64,000 nt of DNA, from positions 60,412 to 124,411 of the forward strand of contig NZ_WOTO01000022.1 in the NCBI RefSeq assembly GCF_010993775.1, written 5' to 3'. Position numbers and translations under genes: made by a program. Below, in pieces: positions 8,961-18,671 of the stretch (position 1 is the first letter of the stretch; every line of letters starts with the position of its first letter). The notes below the pieces were generated by a model that saw only the letters and a program-made list of their open reading frames with translations, was not told the DNA's origin and did not search any database. This stretch comes from Fodinicola feengrottensis. Lineage in GTDB: Bacteria; Actinomycetota; Actinomycetes; Mycobacteriales; HKI-0501.

Positions 8961-10200
8961 ATGACGCGACTACCAGGAAACCCAAGACGGCGATGGCGCG
9001 TACGCGCACTGTTGGCGGGGACGTGTGCGGCGGTGCTGGGCACGCTGTGCCTTTATCGCGGGCGTTGGGGCGCCACAGGCCTCGGCGAGCCAGCCGGAGG
9101 TCCATTCCGCTTTCTTCATCGACTCCAACGGCGCGGTGGCCAGCTTCGGCCAGGCCGCCGACCACAGCTGGAACACCGCAACGGAGATCACCGCCACGAA
9201 TGTGGCGCCACCGGGCGGCGGGATCACCGCCGTCCGCAGTGCAAGCGGCACGGCGGTCGCCTACTTCGTCGGGAACAACGGCTCGATCTACCGGGTTTGC
9301 TCGCTCCTGTCGGGGCAGGCGACGCCGATCACGAATCCCGGCACCGCGGTCGCCGGCGGCCCGATCGCGGCGGTGCTCGCCGACGGGCAAATCCGGTTGA
9401 TGACCGCCGCCAGTGACGTGAGTACGCCACGGATGGTGCTGGCTCCGGGAGATGGCAACGATCCCTGCAAGGTCGAGGCGACTACCTCATCCGCATCGAT
9501 GGCCCTCCCGGCAACCCCACCCGTGACCCTGCCCGCCCCCAACCTCCCGGCGAAGGCAACGATCACTGCCGTTGGACTGTCAAATGGGGACTTCGGCGTC
9601 TTCTACGTCGATTTCAAACCACGCGGTGCACGCTTCCTGGACCCACCCCAATGGCAGCGGAGCGACGGACCTCGTCCTCACCGGCGACGGAACTCCCGCA
9701 CCCCCGGCGGTGGTATCACGGTCACCCCGAACGCGAACGCCGACCCGACCCCCGGGTCACTGTCCCTGTTCTATACCGGCAAGGACGGCCGCGTTTTCCT
9801 CGCCCGGCCGGCTCCTTTCGGTCCCCTCATCGCTGAACCCAACCCGCAACCGTGGACGACGAGAACGCCGAGCGGGGCACCGCTGGCTGCCGCCGTCTCC
9901 CCCACCGGCAGCGCGGTGTCCTATGTGGCGATCGACGGTAAGGTCACCGCGCTGCCGGTCGACGCGACTGGAGCGTGGGACACCGTGACCGGTGCGGTCG
10001 CCGCGACCAACGCGGGTGCGAGCCCACCCGGCTCCGGTATCGGTCTCGTACCCAACGGTGACTGGGAAGAGGGGATCTGTGGGCCCGTCACGAATCGGCC
10101 GGGCCACCTCCCGATCCACCCGCCTGGCGGTCCCGGCACCATCGTGCCGGTCAGCACGGTCATCATGGTCGTGACGACCACGATCTACACCGCGGTCTGA
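8961..10200 (+). CDS. Secreted repeat protein, propeller-like (apparent frameshifts)
   Basis: Begins MTRLPGNPRRRWRVRALLAG followed by a hydrophobic stretch, an Arg-rich signal peptide. The frame changes near 9045-9060 and the mature protein starts around ASASQPEVHSAFFIDSNG. A second short excursion lies between about 9615 and 9710, where the other frame reads NHAVHASWTHPNGSGATDLV. Repeats such as VHSAFFIDSNGAVASFGQ, TAVAYFVGNNGSIYRV and SLSLFYTGKDGRVFLAR suggest a beta-propeller of the FG-GAP/tectonin kind. It is transcribed divergently from the AfsR-type gene 100 bp away, which makes it a likely target. Function unknown. Confidence 0.7.
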
Positions 10201-10207
10201 CCGGACA

Positions 10208-10244
10208 TTCGTGAGGCGTACGGCGGTGTCGTACGCCTCACGAA
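10208..10244. terminator. Bidirectional terminator hairpin
   Basis: TTCGTGAGGCGTACG at 10208-10222 pairs perfectly with 10230-10244 (15-bp stem, 7-nt loop). It sits between two convergent genes and its right arm contains the aminotransferase stop codon, so it probably ends both transcripts. Confidence 0.75.
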
Positions 10245-11491
10245 AGGCTGTCGAGAGCGCCGTCGAAAGCCTGCCGAATGATCGTGAAATGGTCCTCGGT
10301 GGCGGTCAGTGGCGGCGAGACCGCGAGCGAAGTGTTGAGCGTACGCAGCAAAACCCCGCCTTCGTTACGTGCGTGCGTGGCGACCGCCGCGATCGCCGCC
10401 GGGTTCGCGGCCAACGCGTCCGGGTGCAGCTCGACGGCGGCCAGCAGGCCGGTGCCGCCCCGCACCTCAGCCACCGCCGGATGCTCGGCGAGCGACCGCA
10501 AAGCGTCGTGCAGCGGCCCTTCCAGCTCCTCGCCGCGCGGGATGAGATTGTCATTCTCCAGCACGTCAAGGTTGGCCAGCGCCGCCGCGCAACAGGTCGG
10601 GTGGCCGGCATAAGTGGCACCATGCCGCAAAACCCGGCCGCCCTCGTCCCAGAACGGCGCCGCCACCTCGGCGGAGGAAATCACCCCACCGAGCGGCAAA
10701 TAGCCACTCGTCACGCCTTTCGCGAACGTGATCAGGTCGGGCACCACCCCGAAACGCTCGATGCCGAACCAGCGACCGAGTCGTCCGTACCCGCAGATCA
10801 CCTCGTCCGCGACGAAAAGCACCCCGTATTCCTTGGCGATCTGGGCGGTCTGCTCCAGATATCCGGGCGCCGGCGGGATAACACCACCGGCACCGATCAC
10901 CGGTTCGGCGAAGAAGGCGGCCACTTTCTCCGGCCCGATCCGCTCGATTTCCTTGCGCAGCGCGGCCGGATCGTCATGCGCCACTCGCTCGGACTCTCGT
11001 ACGTACTCACCAAAGCCGTCCCGGTTCGCGGCGATGCCGGCAAGGCCGGTCCCGATGCCGTGGGTGCCGTGGTACGAGTTCGTCCGGCTGATCATGTGGG
11101 TACGCTCCGGCTGCCCCTTGGCGTGCCAGTAGCGGCGGGCGATCTTCGCGGCGGTGTCAATGGAATCGCCGCCGCCGGAGGTGAGGAACACCTTCGCGGC
11201 CGGCATCGGCGCGTACGACGCGACCCGGGCCGCGAGGTCCCGGGCCGGCGCGTTGGTCATGTTCCCGAAGATGCCGTACGCCTCGAGTTTGCCCAACTGC
11301 GCGACGATCGCGGCGGCGATCTCCGGCCGGCCGTGGCCGATGTTGGAATACCAGAGCGAGGCGGTGGCATCGAGGTAGCGCCGGCCCGCAGTGTCGTAAA
11401 CCCACACGTCCTCGCCGCGTTCCAGCACGAACTCGGCGCCGCGCACGGCGTGCATGTCGGCGAACGGATGCCACAGGCTGGTGTCGGTCAC
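10238..11491 (-). CDS. Class III PLP-dependent aminotransferase
   Basis: Intact 417-residue fold-type I, class III aminotransferase (omega-transaminase group). It shows YLDATASLWYSNIGHG near residue 40, the cofactor glycine-Ser region FLTSGGGDSIDTAAKIAR, the Asp loop LFVADEVICGYGRLGR and the Schiff-base lysine in ITFAKGVTSGYLPLG. It transfers amino groups between an amine or omega-amino acid and a keto acid; the substrate cannot be read from the sequence. Start is GTG 11491, with GGGAGG 6 nt upstream, but that Shine-Dalgarno lies in the arm of a hairpin (11499-11534). It is third in a LysR-tautomerase-aminotransferase series on the minus strand. Confidence 0.92.
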   Translation of the reverse strand: MTDTSLWHPFADMHAVRGAEFVLERGEDVWVYDTAGRRYLDATASLWYSNIGHGRPEIAAAIVAQLGKLEAYGIFGNMTNAPARDLAARVASYAPMPAAKVFLTSGGGDSIDTAAKIARRYWHAKGQPERTHMISRTNSYHGTHGIGTGLAGIAANRDGFGEYVRESERVAHDDPAALRKEIERIGPEKVAAFFAEPVIGAGGVIPPAPGYLEQTAQIAKEYGVLFVADEVICGYGRLGRWFGIERFGVVPDLITFAKGVTSGYLPLGGVISSAEVAAPFWDEGGRVLRHGATYAGHPTCCAAALANLDVLENDNLIPRGEELEGPLHDALRSLAEHPAVAEVRGGTGLLAAVELHPDALAANPAAIAAVATHARNEGGVLLRTLNTSLAVSPPLTATEDHFTIIRQAFDGALDSLS

Positions 11492-11498
11492 AGCGGTC

Positions 11499-11534
11499 CT
11501 CCCGGGTGTAGAGCCTCACTCTCGCACCCGGGAG
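11499..11534 (-). promoter_or_regulatory. Hairpin covering the aminotransferase ribosome-binding site
   Basis: On the minus strand, CTCCCGGGTG (11534-11525) pairs perfectly with CACCCGGGAG (11508-11499) around 16 nt. The second arm holds the GGGAG of the Shine-Dalgarno for the aminotransferase start at 11491. Folding would hide the site and lower translation relative to the upstream tautomerase. It could alternatively be a DNA operator or terminator. Confidence 0.5.
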
Positions 11535-11552
11535 ATTCCACCGCCCAACCGC

Positions 11553-11735
11553 CTACTTGTCGGCGGTCAGCTTGCCGGCGCGGCCCCAGCTGTCCGTGGG
11601 CACCTCGTGGAACCACACGTCCACGGCTTCGGCCGGGACCTGGTACGCGTCAACGAAAGCGTCGGTGATGCGCTTGATCAGGTCCCGCTTCTGCTCGACC
11701 GTCTTGGGGCCTTGCTGAATAGTGACGACAGGCAC
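11553..11735 (-). CDS. 4-oxalocrotonate tautomerase family protein
   Basis: A 60-residue tautomerase-fold protein: (V/M)PVVTIQQGPKTVEQKRDLIK, then ITDAFVDAYQVPAEAVDVWFHEVP. GTG 11735 is chosen because it places Pro immediately after the initiator (the catalytic N-terminal proline of the family) and has AAGGAG 8 nt upstream. A longer frame from 11810 would bury that proline. Conserved Arg and the FHEVP segment fit 4-OT subunits, which assemble as hexamers. It lies 91 bp after the LysR gene and 61 bp before the aminotransferase, suggesting a shared catabolic role not identified here. Confidence 0.88.
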   Translation of the reverse strand: MPVVTIQQGPKTVEQKRDLIKRITDAFVDAYQVPAEAVDVWFHEVPTDSWGRAGKLTADK

Positions 11736-11826
11736 GATGTTTCTCCTTGTTTTCGGCCAGTTCCTGACCTCTGCATTCCAGCGCGAAAACCAGCCGGGAC
11801 CAAGAAGCAAGGCACGCTCGCAGCGA

Positions 11827-12708
11827 TCACCGATCGAGATCGCCCACCGTCGCGCAGGCCGTCAACAGCCGGTCGAGATGGCGGGTCGGTGCCTGCCCAC
11901 GGACCACCAGCGCGGTCATCAATGCCAGGCCCGGGGCCGCGAGCGGCCGGAAAGCCACCAGGTCAGCCCGCAGTTGCCGGGCGTGCGAGGCATAAACGAC
12001 GGTCCACAGTGGCGTACCAGCGCCGATCATCGCCAGTGTGTCCGACAAGGACCCGGCGGGTTTTCCTGGTACGGGTTCAAAACCAGCCGAGTGACACGCT
12101 TGCACCACCAGGTCGACCAAGGCCGGATGGTTGCGCCGGGCGGTCAACCGCAGCGGGAGGCCCGCGAGGTCGGCCAGCGCGACCTCGTCGGCGGCCGCCA
12201 GCGGATGGGTCGCCGGGATCGCCACCAGCAGTTGGTCCCGCCACACCGGGATCGCCCGCAGCTGTGGATTTTCGCTCGTACCACGGACAAACGCGGCATC
12301 CAACTCGCCGCTCACGACCTGCTCCAGCCGCTGCGCGGTCGGCGCCGAGACGAGCTCGACCCGGACGCCGGCGAGCGCCGCCAGGACGTGATCGAGGTGC
12401 GCGCCAAGGCCGGTGCTGGTCCCCAACCGCAGAATCGTCGCCTCGGCGGACGCGAAGCCGGCCACCGCCAGCCGGGCCCGCTCCACGGCGGCCAACACCG
12501 CCAACGCCTCCGGCAGGAAGTGCTCACCGGCGGCCGTCAGTCGTACGTGCCGAGGCGACCGATCGAACAGGTCCACCGCGAGCTCCCGCTCCAGCCTTCG
12601 CAGCTGCTGGCTGACCGCCGACTGGACGATGTGCAGCCGCTCGGCGGCCCGACCGAAGTGCCGTTCCTCGGCCACCATCACGAAATACCGCAATTGACGC
12701 AGCTCCAC
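11827..12708 (-). CDS. LysR-family transcriptional regulator
   Basis: Intact, 293 residues. The N-terminal helix-turn-helix (MELRQLRYFVMVAEERHFGR, then LHIVQSAVSQQLRRLERELAV) is followed by a periplasmic-binding-type effector domain with ILRLGTSTGLG, GELDAAFVRG and HPLAAADEVALADLAGLPL. It is the first gene of a minus-strand group with a tautomerase and an aminotransferase, which may be its targets. No divergent partner gene starts next to it; the 128 bp on its 5' side contain only the end of the P450 gene. Confidence 0.9.
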   Translation of the reverse strand: MELRQLRYFVMVAEERHFGRAAERLHIVQSAVSQQLRRLERELAVDLFDRSPRHVRLTAAGEHFLPEALAVLAAVERARLAVAGFASAEATILRLGTSTGLGAHLDHVLAALAGVRVELVSAPTAQRLEQVVSGELDAAFVRGTSENPQLRAIPVWRDQLLVAIPATHPLAAADEVALADLAGLPLRLTARRNHPALVDLVVQACHSAGFEPVPGKPAGSLSDTLAMIGAGTPLWTVVYASHARQLRADLVAFRPLAAPGLALMTALVVRGQAPTRHLDRLLTACATVGDLDR

Positions 12709-12836
12709 GACCCCGATCCTGCCGTATAGGTTTGCCAGAGGTCATCGTCGAGGTGCGCGACGAGCGGGTTCACCGCGACGGCGTCCACGGCCGAGGGCGG
12801 CTGATCCCCCTGGTGTTGCTGGAGCGGTCCGGCGTT

Positions 12837-14014
12837 TTACCAGGCCACCGGCAGTGAGCTGACGCCGTACACGAACGAGTAGGCGCGCAACGGGACCTCA
12901 TCGATCGGCACCGCGAGCCGCAGTCCCGGGAAGCGCCGGAACAGCGCGGGAAAGGCCGTACGCATCTCCATCCGGGCCAACGGAGCGCCCAGGCAGTGGT
13001 GCACGCCGTGCCCGAACGCCACGTGCCGGGCGGCCTTGCGGGTGATGTCGAAGGTGTCCATGTCCTCGCCGAGTGCCGCGTCGCGATTGGCCGACGGCAG
13101 GGACACCACGACGATGTCGCCGGCGGCGAGGCGCTGGCCGCTCAGAGTGGTGTCCGTCGTGACACCGCGCGGAATGCCGGAGTGCACGATCGTCAAGTAG
13201 CGCAGCAGCTCTTCGATCGCAGGCTCGACCGCGTCATCGCGATCGCGTACGAGCGCCAGCTGGTCCGGGGGTTCTGCAGCAGCAGCAAAGTGCCGAGGCC
13301 GAGCATGTTCGCGGTCGTCTCATGGCCGGCGATCAGCAGCAGGTCGCCGATGCCGGCGAGCTCCTTGTCGGTGACGTCGTCACCGTGCTCTCGTACGAGC
13401 ATGCCGAGCAGGTCGTCGCCTGGATTCAGTCGCTGGCGGCGGACGAACTCCGCCATGTAAGCGCGCGCTGCGGTGATCGCGGCGACCCGCTCCTCCATGG
13501 GCAGCGACATGTCCAGCCGCGCGTTGCTGTGCCGCTGGAACTCGACTCGGTCCTCGTACGGGACGCCGAGCAGCTCGCTGATCACCAGCGACGGCACCGG
13601 CAAAGCGAAGGCCGACACCAGGTCGGCCGGCGCACCCGTACGCTCCATCGCGTCCAGATGGTCAGTGACGATCTCGGTCACCCGCGGCTCCAGTCGCTGC
13701 ATCCGCCGCATGGTGAACTCGGCTGTCAGGAGCCGGCGCAGCCGGGTGTGCTCCGGCGGGTCGTACGCAAGCAGCATGCCGTCCGACTCTGTCTGCAGGC
13801 CGGGTCCGGGCATCGGACGGTTGGCGTTGCTGAACCGGGTCGCGTCGCCGAGGACCTCGCGTACGTCCTCATAGCGGGTGACCAGCCAGGCCTGCGTCCC
13901 CCACGGCATCGTTATCCGGGTCACCGGCTGCTCACGGCGGAACTCGGCCAGGATCGCGTCCGGATCAAAACGGTCACGACGCATGTGAACGGGCATGAGC
14001 GGAGTCTGGGTCAT
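12837..14014 (-). CDS. Cytochrome P450 (apparent frameshift)
   Basis: A soluble bacterial P450 of about 391 residues. It shows AYDPPEHTRLRRLLTAEFT, the I-helix oxygen-binding motif LIAGHETTANM, and the heme-thiolate loop FGHGVHHCLGAPLAR with the Cys ligand. An ExxR-type segment (EELLRY) is restored when the frame break at the CCCCC run (13267-13271 on the plus strand) is corrected. Start ATG 14014 lies 98 bp from the divergent TetR gene. It needs a ferredoxin and reductase from elsewhere. Substrate unknown; family resemblance is to actinobacterial CYP105/107-like enzymes. Confidence 0.92.
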
Positions 14015-14079
14015 CGGAAGGTCCCTCTCCCACGTTAATCGAGATTTGCTATCACTTCGTCGTCTACACTAACACAACC

Positions 14080-14093
14080 GATAGTCAACTATC
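14080..14093. promoter_or_regulatory. Palindromic operator between P450 and TetR genes
   Basis: GATAGT-CA-ACTATC is a perfect 6+2+6 palindrome 20 bp before the TetR start and 66 bp before the P450 start. Its position and symmetry are those of a TetR operator controlling both divergent genes. A related half-site GCTATC occurs at 14048-14053. Confidence 0.65.
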
Positions 14094-14112
14094 AGTCTGC
14101 TAGGATGGCTCA

Positions 14113-14775
14113 GTGCACGACCAAGTGATGCCGCCCGCCGACTCCCCGCCACGCGGCCGGGCGCCGCGCGCCGACGCGGCTCGCAACGCCGAGCGGATCC
14201 TGGAGTCGGCTCGGCTGGCTTTCGCGCAGGACGGGCCGCAGGTGCGGCTGGAGGAGATCGCGAAACGGGCCGGCGTCGGAGTCGCCACCCTCTACCGGCA
14301 CTACCCGCGCAAGGAAGACCTGATCACCGCGATTTTCAACTGGCAGTACGAGGAAAAGGTGGGGCCGGTCGTACGCCGAGCCCGCACCGACGACGATCCG
14401 TGGCGCGCGCTGGTCATGCTTTTGGAGGCCGGCCTGGAAATGGCCGAGCAGGAGGCGAATATTTTCGCCGCCGCCAAGGAAACCGGCTCACTGCTGGCCG
14501 GCCTCGCCTCGGAGTTCTTCGGCACGATCGCGACCGTCGTGCAGCGCGGACAGGAGGCCGGTCTGGTCCGCGCCGACCTCGACGCCGACGACCTGCCGCG
14601 GCTGGTTTTCATGCTGGTCAGCACTATTCGGCTGACCCCGGAGCCCAGCGGCGGCTGGCGCCGTTATCTGGCCCTCATGTTGGACGCCCTCCGGCCGGCC
14701 GCCGCCACCGACCTGCCGCCCGCCCCCAAACTCTGGTTTTCCCCTTACCACCCACCTGCGGACGGCTGCTCTTAG
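14113..14775 (+). CDS. TetR-family transcriptional regulator
   Basis: Intact, 220 residues. The helix-turn-helix spans about residues 20-65 ([20 protein letters not shown], then [20 protein letters not shown]), followed by a helical ligand domain with a C-terminal segment rich in Pro. GTG 14113 is the first usable start; ATG 14128 is an alternative that keeps the whole DNA-binding domain. It is divergent from the P450 gene with a clear palindrome in between, so it most likely represses that P450 and itself. The ligand is probably a substrate or an inducer related to the P450. Confidence 0.9.
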   Translation: MHDQVMPPADSPPRGRAPRADAARNAERILESARLAFAQDGPQVRLEEIAKRAGVGVATLYRHYPRKEDLITAIFNWQYEEKVGPVVRRARTDDDPWRALVMLLEAGLEMAEQEANIFAAAKETGSLLAGLASEFFGTIATVVQRGQEAGLVRADLDADDLPRLVFMLVSTIRLTPEPSGGWRRYLALMLDALRPAAATDLPPAPKLWFSPYHPPADGCS

Positions 14776-14787
14776 CGGTTCGTTGGG

Positions 14788-15688
14788 TCAGGCCACCAGG
14801 CGCAGGGTCTGGCTGGCCACCTGGACGCTGACGGTCTGTCCCCAGGACAGGTGCAGCGCGTCGGTTTCCAGGCCATCGCGCCGAAAACCACCAGCTCGTC
14901 GGACTCGACAGTCACTTCCAGAGCAGTTCCGGCAAGCACGCCTTCGACGAGATCGACGCCGGTCGAGGGCGACGGCCATGCCTCGCGTACGAACCAGGAC
15001 AGTGCCGGAGCCAGCGGCCCGGGCAACGCCAGCTGGCTGTGCCGCTCCAGCCCAGCCACGCCGAGCGGCACCAGCCGGTCGCACCCGTACCGGTGCCGAC
15101 CAGAATTCCGGACGACGCCTGCCGTTGCGCGCCATCGGACGTACGAACGGTGTAGCGCGCGGTCTGGTGGCTGGACTGTCCAATGTAGATCTCATTGAGC
15201 GCGATCAGCCGCTGGGTGTCGTCGGCCACCGCGGTCACCATCGTACGAGCCTCGACATGGCTGGCGAGCTTCCCAGCGGCCGCCAGGTCGAGCAGCTTTC
15301 CAGCGGCCTCAGGACAATGTTGGACCAGCACACCCGGATTGCGGGCGCGGTCGGCATTAATGCCGATCACCGGTTGGCCGTCCAGGTATTTCGCCGCGTT
15401 CGCGACCAACCCGTCCTGGCCGACAATGACCACGATGTCCTCGGGTGCGAACAGGAAACGGGGCAGATCGGCGCGCTCCACCGACCCACGCCGCCAGTCC
15501 GCCGGGATCGCCGCCGACACAGCCGCGATCGCTCGCTGCTGCTGGGAATGTCGTTCCTGCACCGCGGCGAGGTCACGCCCTCGGGTGGACAGGAAAAAGG
15601 CGGCCTGCCCGCGAGTGCCGTGCCGGGCCAACACATCGTCGAACTCGGTCCGGCGGTGCACCAACACGACCCTGGGCGCGAGGCTCAT
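14788..15688 (-). CDS. NAD-kinase-like (ATP-NAD kinase fold) protein (apparent frameshifts)
   Basis: The product starts [20 protein letters not shown], carries [21 protein letters not shown] (position of the GGDG motif of NAD kinases, here GQDG), then [34 protein letters not shown], and the glycine-rich GTGTGATGW. Frame changes near 15080 and 14870 lead to [11 protein letters not shown] and the end [15 protein letters not shown]. About 300 residues in all. The GQDG substitution for GGDG raises doubt whether it is a true NAD kinase. Its start overlaps the stop of the band-7 gene (ATGA), so both are translated together under the NrtR-type regulator next door. Confidence 0.75.
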
Positions 15689-16691
15689 GACTGCTGAGCC
15701 AGCTTCGCGAGCAGGCCGGACAAAAGTTCCGGAGTCACCACCAGGCTGCCAATTTCCGGCAAGTTCCCGGCCAGCTCTTTTGCCGCCAACGCCAGCAAAG
15801 TGCCCTGCGACAGATCTCTGTACGCGGCGAGGTGAGCAGTTTTTCGGCGGCCGCCTCAGCGTCGCCCAGCACCCGCTTCGCGTCGGCCCGCGCGGTGGCC
15901 AGCGCCACCTCGCGCTCGGCCTGCGCCGCGGTCTCGATCCGGTTCGCCGCGGCCGCTTCTTCGGCTTGCCTACGGGCATTCGTGCCGCGTTGGCCGACCA
16001 GCTCCTGCTCCCGACGGGCCAGCTCGATCTGGCTGTCCAGCTCGTTCTGCGCGATCGCCCGCTCGCGCTCGACGGCGACCGCCCGGCGCTCGTACGTGGC
16101 ACGATCCGCTTCCTGCTGAACCAGCTCTCTCGCCGGCGTCTGCAGCGCACGCTCCACCTCGGACTCGGGCCGGATCGCCACCACCCGTACGCCGATCACG
16201 TCCAAACCAATCTCCGCCAGCCGCGCGTTTGTGGCCAGCCCCAGGGTTATCCCGTCCCGTACGGTGGCCGGCCCGTCCACGAGGGCGTCCGCCAACGTCG
16301 TACGTACGAGCAGCTCGACGGCATACTGCTGCGCGGTTTCAGTCAGCAGCCCGGCAATCTGCTCCAGCGGAGCCGACCGCCAGCCGCCGAAATCAGGATC
16401 GATGCTGAAATCCAGCCGGCCGTCCGCCTTCCCCGGGTCCACGATTCGGTAGGTGACGGTCGCCTGCACGCTGACGTCCTGAAAATCGGCCGTACGAGCG
16501 TGGAAAAGCAACGGCAGCTGGCGATCATCCACCGGCACCTCGCTCAACACCGCGGACAGCGACAGCGGCCGGAACCAGAAGGACGCGCCCGTACCGGCGT
16601 GCAGGACCTTTCCGTTGCGCAGGTGGCGTATGTGCAAGGTCGGTGTGCCGCGCAGGTGCCGCAGCCCGGGAAGTCTGGTGATGTCAGCCAT
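15685..16691 (-). CDS. SPFH/band-7 (prohibitin-like) protein (apparent frameshift)
   Basis: Starts MADITRLPGLRHLRG at ATG 16691 with AAGGAG upstream. Residues ~30-190 form an SPFH domain (ATVTYRIVDPGKADGRLDFS, IGLDVIGVRVVAIRPESEVERAL), followed by a long charged coiled coil (ERERAIAQNELDSQIELARR, RIETAAQAEREVALATARAD). A frame change near 15835 gives the end DLSQGTLLALAAKELAGNLP...LAKLAQQS. No strong membrane helix is evident at the N-terminus. It overlaps the NAD-kinase-like gene by four bases and is divergent from an NrtR-type gene. SPFH proteins scaffold membrane microdomains, but this one may be soluble or peripherally attached. Confidence 0.85.
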
Positions 16692-16700
16692 GATTCGCTC

Positions 16701-16723
16701 CTTATCGTCATCTCGACGATAAG
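16701..16723. promoter_or_regulatory. 9-bp inverted repeat, probable NrtR-type operator
   Basis: CTTATCGTC (16701-16709) and GACGATAAG (16715-16723) are exact inverted repeats with a 5-nt gap. They overlap the ribosome-binding region of the band-7 gene (the AAGGAG lies at its edge) and lie about 55 bp before the divergent Nudix-regulator gene. The position fits autoregulation and repression of the band-7/NAD-kinase-like operon. Confidence 0.65.
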
Positions 16724-16776
16724 ACCGTCGACCGCTTCTCGTCAATGTGACGACAACGACTGGTAGGGTCGATCGC

Positions 16777-17446
16777 ATGACTATGGCGGTGGCGGTCGAT
16801 CTGGTGGTGCTCACCGTGCGCGAGAACGAGCTGTGCGCGCTCGTCATCCGGCGCGGCATCGCGCCCTATCGCGGGCGATGGGCGCTGCCTGGCGGTTTCG
16901 TGCTTCCCGACGAGGACCTGCCAGACGCGGCTGTCCGCGAGCTTTCCGAGGAAACCCGGACCGCCAACGTCCATCTTGAGCAACTCGGCACGTACGGGCG
17001 ACCCGGCCGCGATCCACGGATGCGCGTCATCACCGTCGCCTACCTCGCACTGGCCGCCCGACCTCCCGGCGCCCACCGCCGGCAGCGACGCCGCCGAAGC
17101 GCGCTGGTCCACTGTGGACGATCTCGTTAGCACTCCCCGCCGATTGGCCTTCGACCACCACGAAATCCTCACCGACGGCATCGAACGAGCCCGCGCGAAA
17201 CTGGAATACAGCCCGCTCGCGACCGCGTTCTGCGCACCCGAATTCACCGTCGCGGAGCTCCGGCTGGTCTACGAGACGGTGTGGGGCGTGCGACTGGACC
17301 CCCGCAACTTCCACCGCAAGGTCGCCGGCGCCGAAGGATTCCTGTTGCCCACCGGAACAACCACCACCCGCCACGGCGGCCGCCCGGCTCAACTCTTTCG
17401 CCGCGGGCCTGCCACCATCCTGTCCCCACCCATGCTCCGCAACTAA
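16777..17446 (+). CDS. NrtR-type Nudix transcriptional regulator (apparent frameshift)
   Basis: The N-terminal Nudix-like domain reads [34 protein letters not shown] and AVRELSEET. After a frame change near 17075 the product goes on with [20 protein letters not shown] and a winged helix: [40 protein letters not shown]. That is the NrtR arrangement (ADP-ribose-sensing Nudix domain plus C-terminal winged helix) known to control NAD metabolism. The Nudix box looks incomplete (ELSEET in place of REx2EExGU), as expected for a sensor rather than a hydrolase. It is divergent from the band-7/NAD-kinase-like pair across a 9-bp inverted repeat. The stop overlaps the convergent MFS gene by four bases. 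Confidence 0.85.
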
Positions 17447-18620
17447 CGCGAGGGTAGCCAAACGACTAATGCTGCCGCACTGAAAGCGGCGCCCAGAATG
17501 CATACGCCACCCCAGCCCGCGAGCGAGTACACAGTGGTGGAAGCGATCGCACCCAGCCCGCTGCCGATCGAATAGAAAACCATGTAGCCGCCCACCACTC
17601 GGCTGCCAGCATCGGGACGCAGCCCGAAAATCAGACTTTGGTTGGTCACGTGCACGGCCTGGACTGCGAGGTCGAGCAGGAGCGCACCGACCGCGAGCGC
17701 CCACAGAGACTGCCGAGTGAGCGCGATGGGCAGCCAACAAAGGACAAGCAGCACCAACGCTCCCCCGGTGGTCCACCGTGCATAGCCCCTATCGTTGAGC
17801 CGCCCGGCCGGACCCGCGGCCACCGCACCGGCCACGCCGGCCAGCCCGAACGCACCAATCGCACTGTGGGACAAGGACATCTCGCTGAGCGGTAGGGCCA
17901 CCGCACTCCACAGCGTGTTGAAAGCCGCGAAAATCAGCAGAGCCAGCGTCGCACGCGTACGAAAGACCCGCTCCCGCAGGAAAAGTGTCACCATGGATCC
18001 GAGCAGCTGGCGATAGCTCACCTCGGCCAGCGGCCGGTGGCTCGGCGGCAGCACAGATACAGCGCAACCATCACCGCGACCGTCAGGGCCGCGGACAACA
18101 AATAGACGGACCGCCAGCCGGCGAGGTCGGCTACCGCGCCGGAAACAACTCGGGCCAGCAGGATCCCGATGACCACACCACTGGTCACACTGCCCACCAC
18201 CCGGCCGCGCCGGGCCGGCTCGGCCAGCGATGCCGCGTACGCGACCAGGGTCTGCACCACGACGGCCAGCAGTCCGACCGCCGCGAGAGCCGCCAACAAC
18301 ACTCCGCCCGCGCCGGCCGTCCCCACGATGACCAGCGCCGCCGCGAGCAGGACCAACTGAACGACCGCGAGTCGGCGCGCGTCGACCAGATCTCCCAGCG
18401 GTACGACCAAAAAGAGCCCCACGCCGTAGCCGATCTGGGTGATCGTCACGACCAGGCCGAGCACGGCCCGCCCCATCCCGAAGTCCCGGCCCATGGTGAC
18501 CAGGAGCGGCTGGGCGAAATAGACGTTCGCGACCGCCACGCCACCGGCCACCGCCAACAGCGAGGTCACGGAACGGGACAGCACAGTCTGGCCATCAACA
18601 GTCTGGTTGCAAGTTGCCAC
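17443..18620 (-). CDS. MFS transporter (apparent frameshift)
   Basis: Continuous homology across two frames joined near 18040 gives about 392 residues and 12 predicted helices. The first half holds AVAGGVAVANVYFAQPLLVTMG and the loop 2-3 motif LGDLVDARRLAVV; the second half starts around VSYRQLLGSMVTLFLRERVF and ends [10 protein letters not shown]. It resembles drug/H+ antiporters of the AraJ/YnfM-like group. GTG 18620 is used as start, with a downstream GTG (18584) also possible; neither has a good ribosome-binding site. It is divergent from an HxlR regulator, which is the expected controller. Confidence 0.85.
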
Positions 18621-18656
18621 CACTAGACCATAGACAAGAGTGGTAGCATGTTGCAA
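18606..18656. promoter_or_regulatory. Repeats in the MFS/HxlR divergent promoter
   Basis: GTTGCAA occurs at 18606-18612 and 18650-18656. GCCACCACT (18616-18624) and AGTGGTAGC (18639-18647) form an imperfect inverted repeat (8 of 9). They fill the short gap between the divergent starts, so HxlR binding here would affect both genes. Confidence 0.45.
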
Positions 18657-18671
18657 CTAGTGGAGGTGAGG

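Noticed and set aside
12709..12836. Short open frame between the LysR and P450 genes
   Set aside because: About 35 codons with no start signal or motif; not distinguishable from chance.
15195..16766. 523-codon open frame on the plus strand
   Set aside because: It is antisense to the band-7 and NAD-kinase-like genes, which have clear motifs and overlapping start/stop signals.
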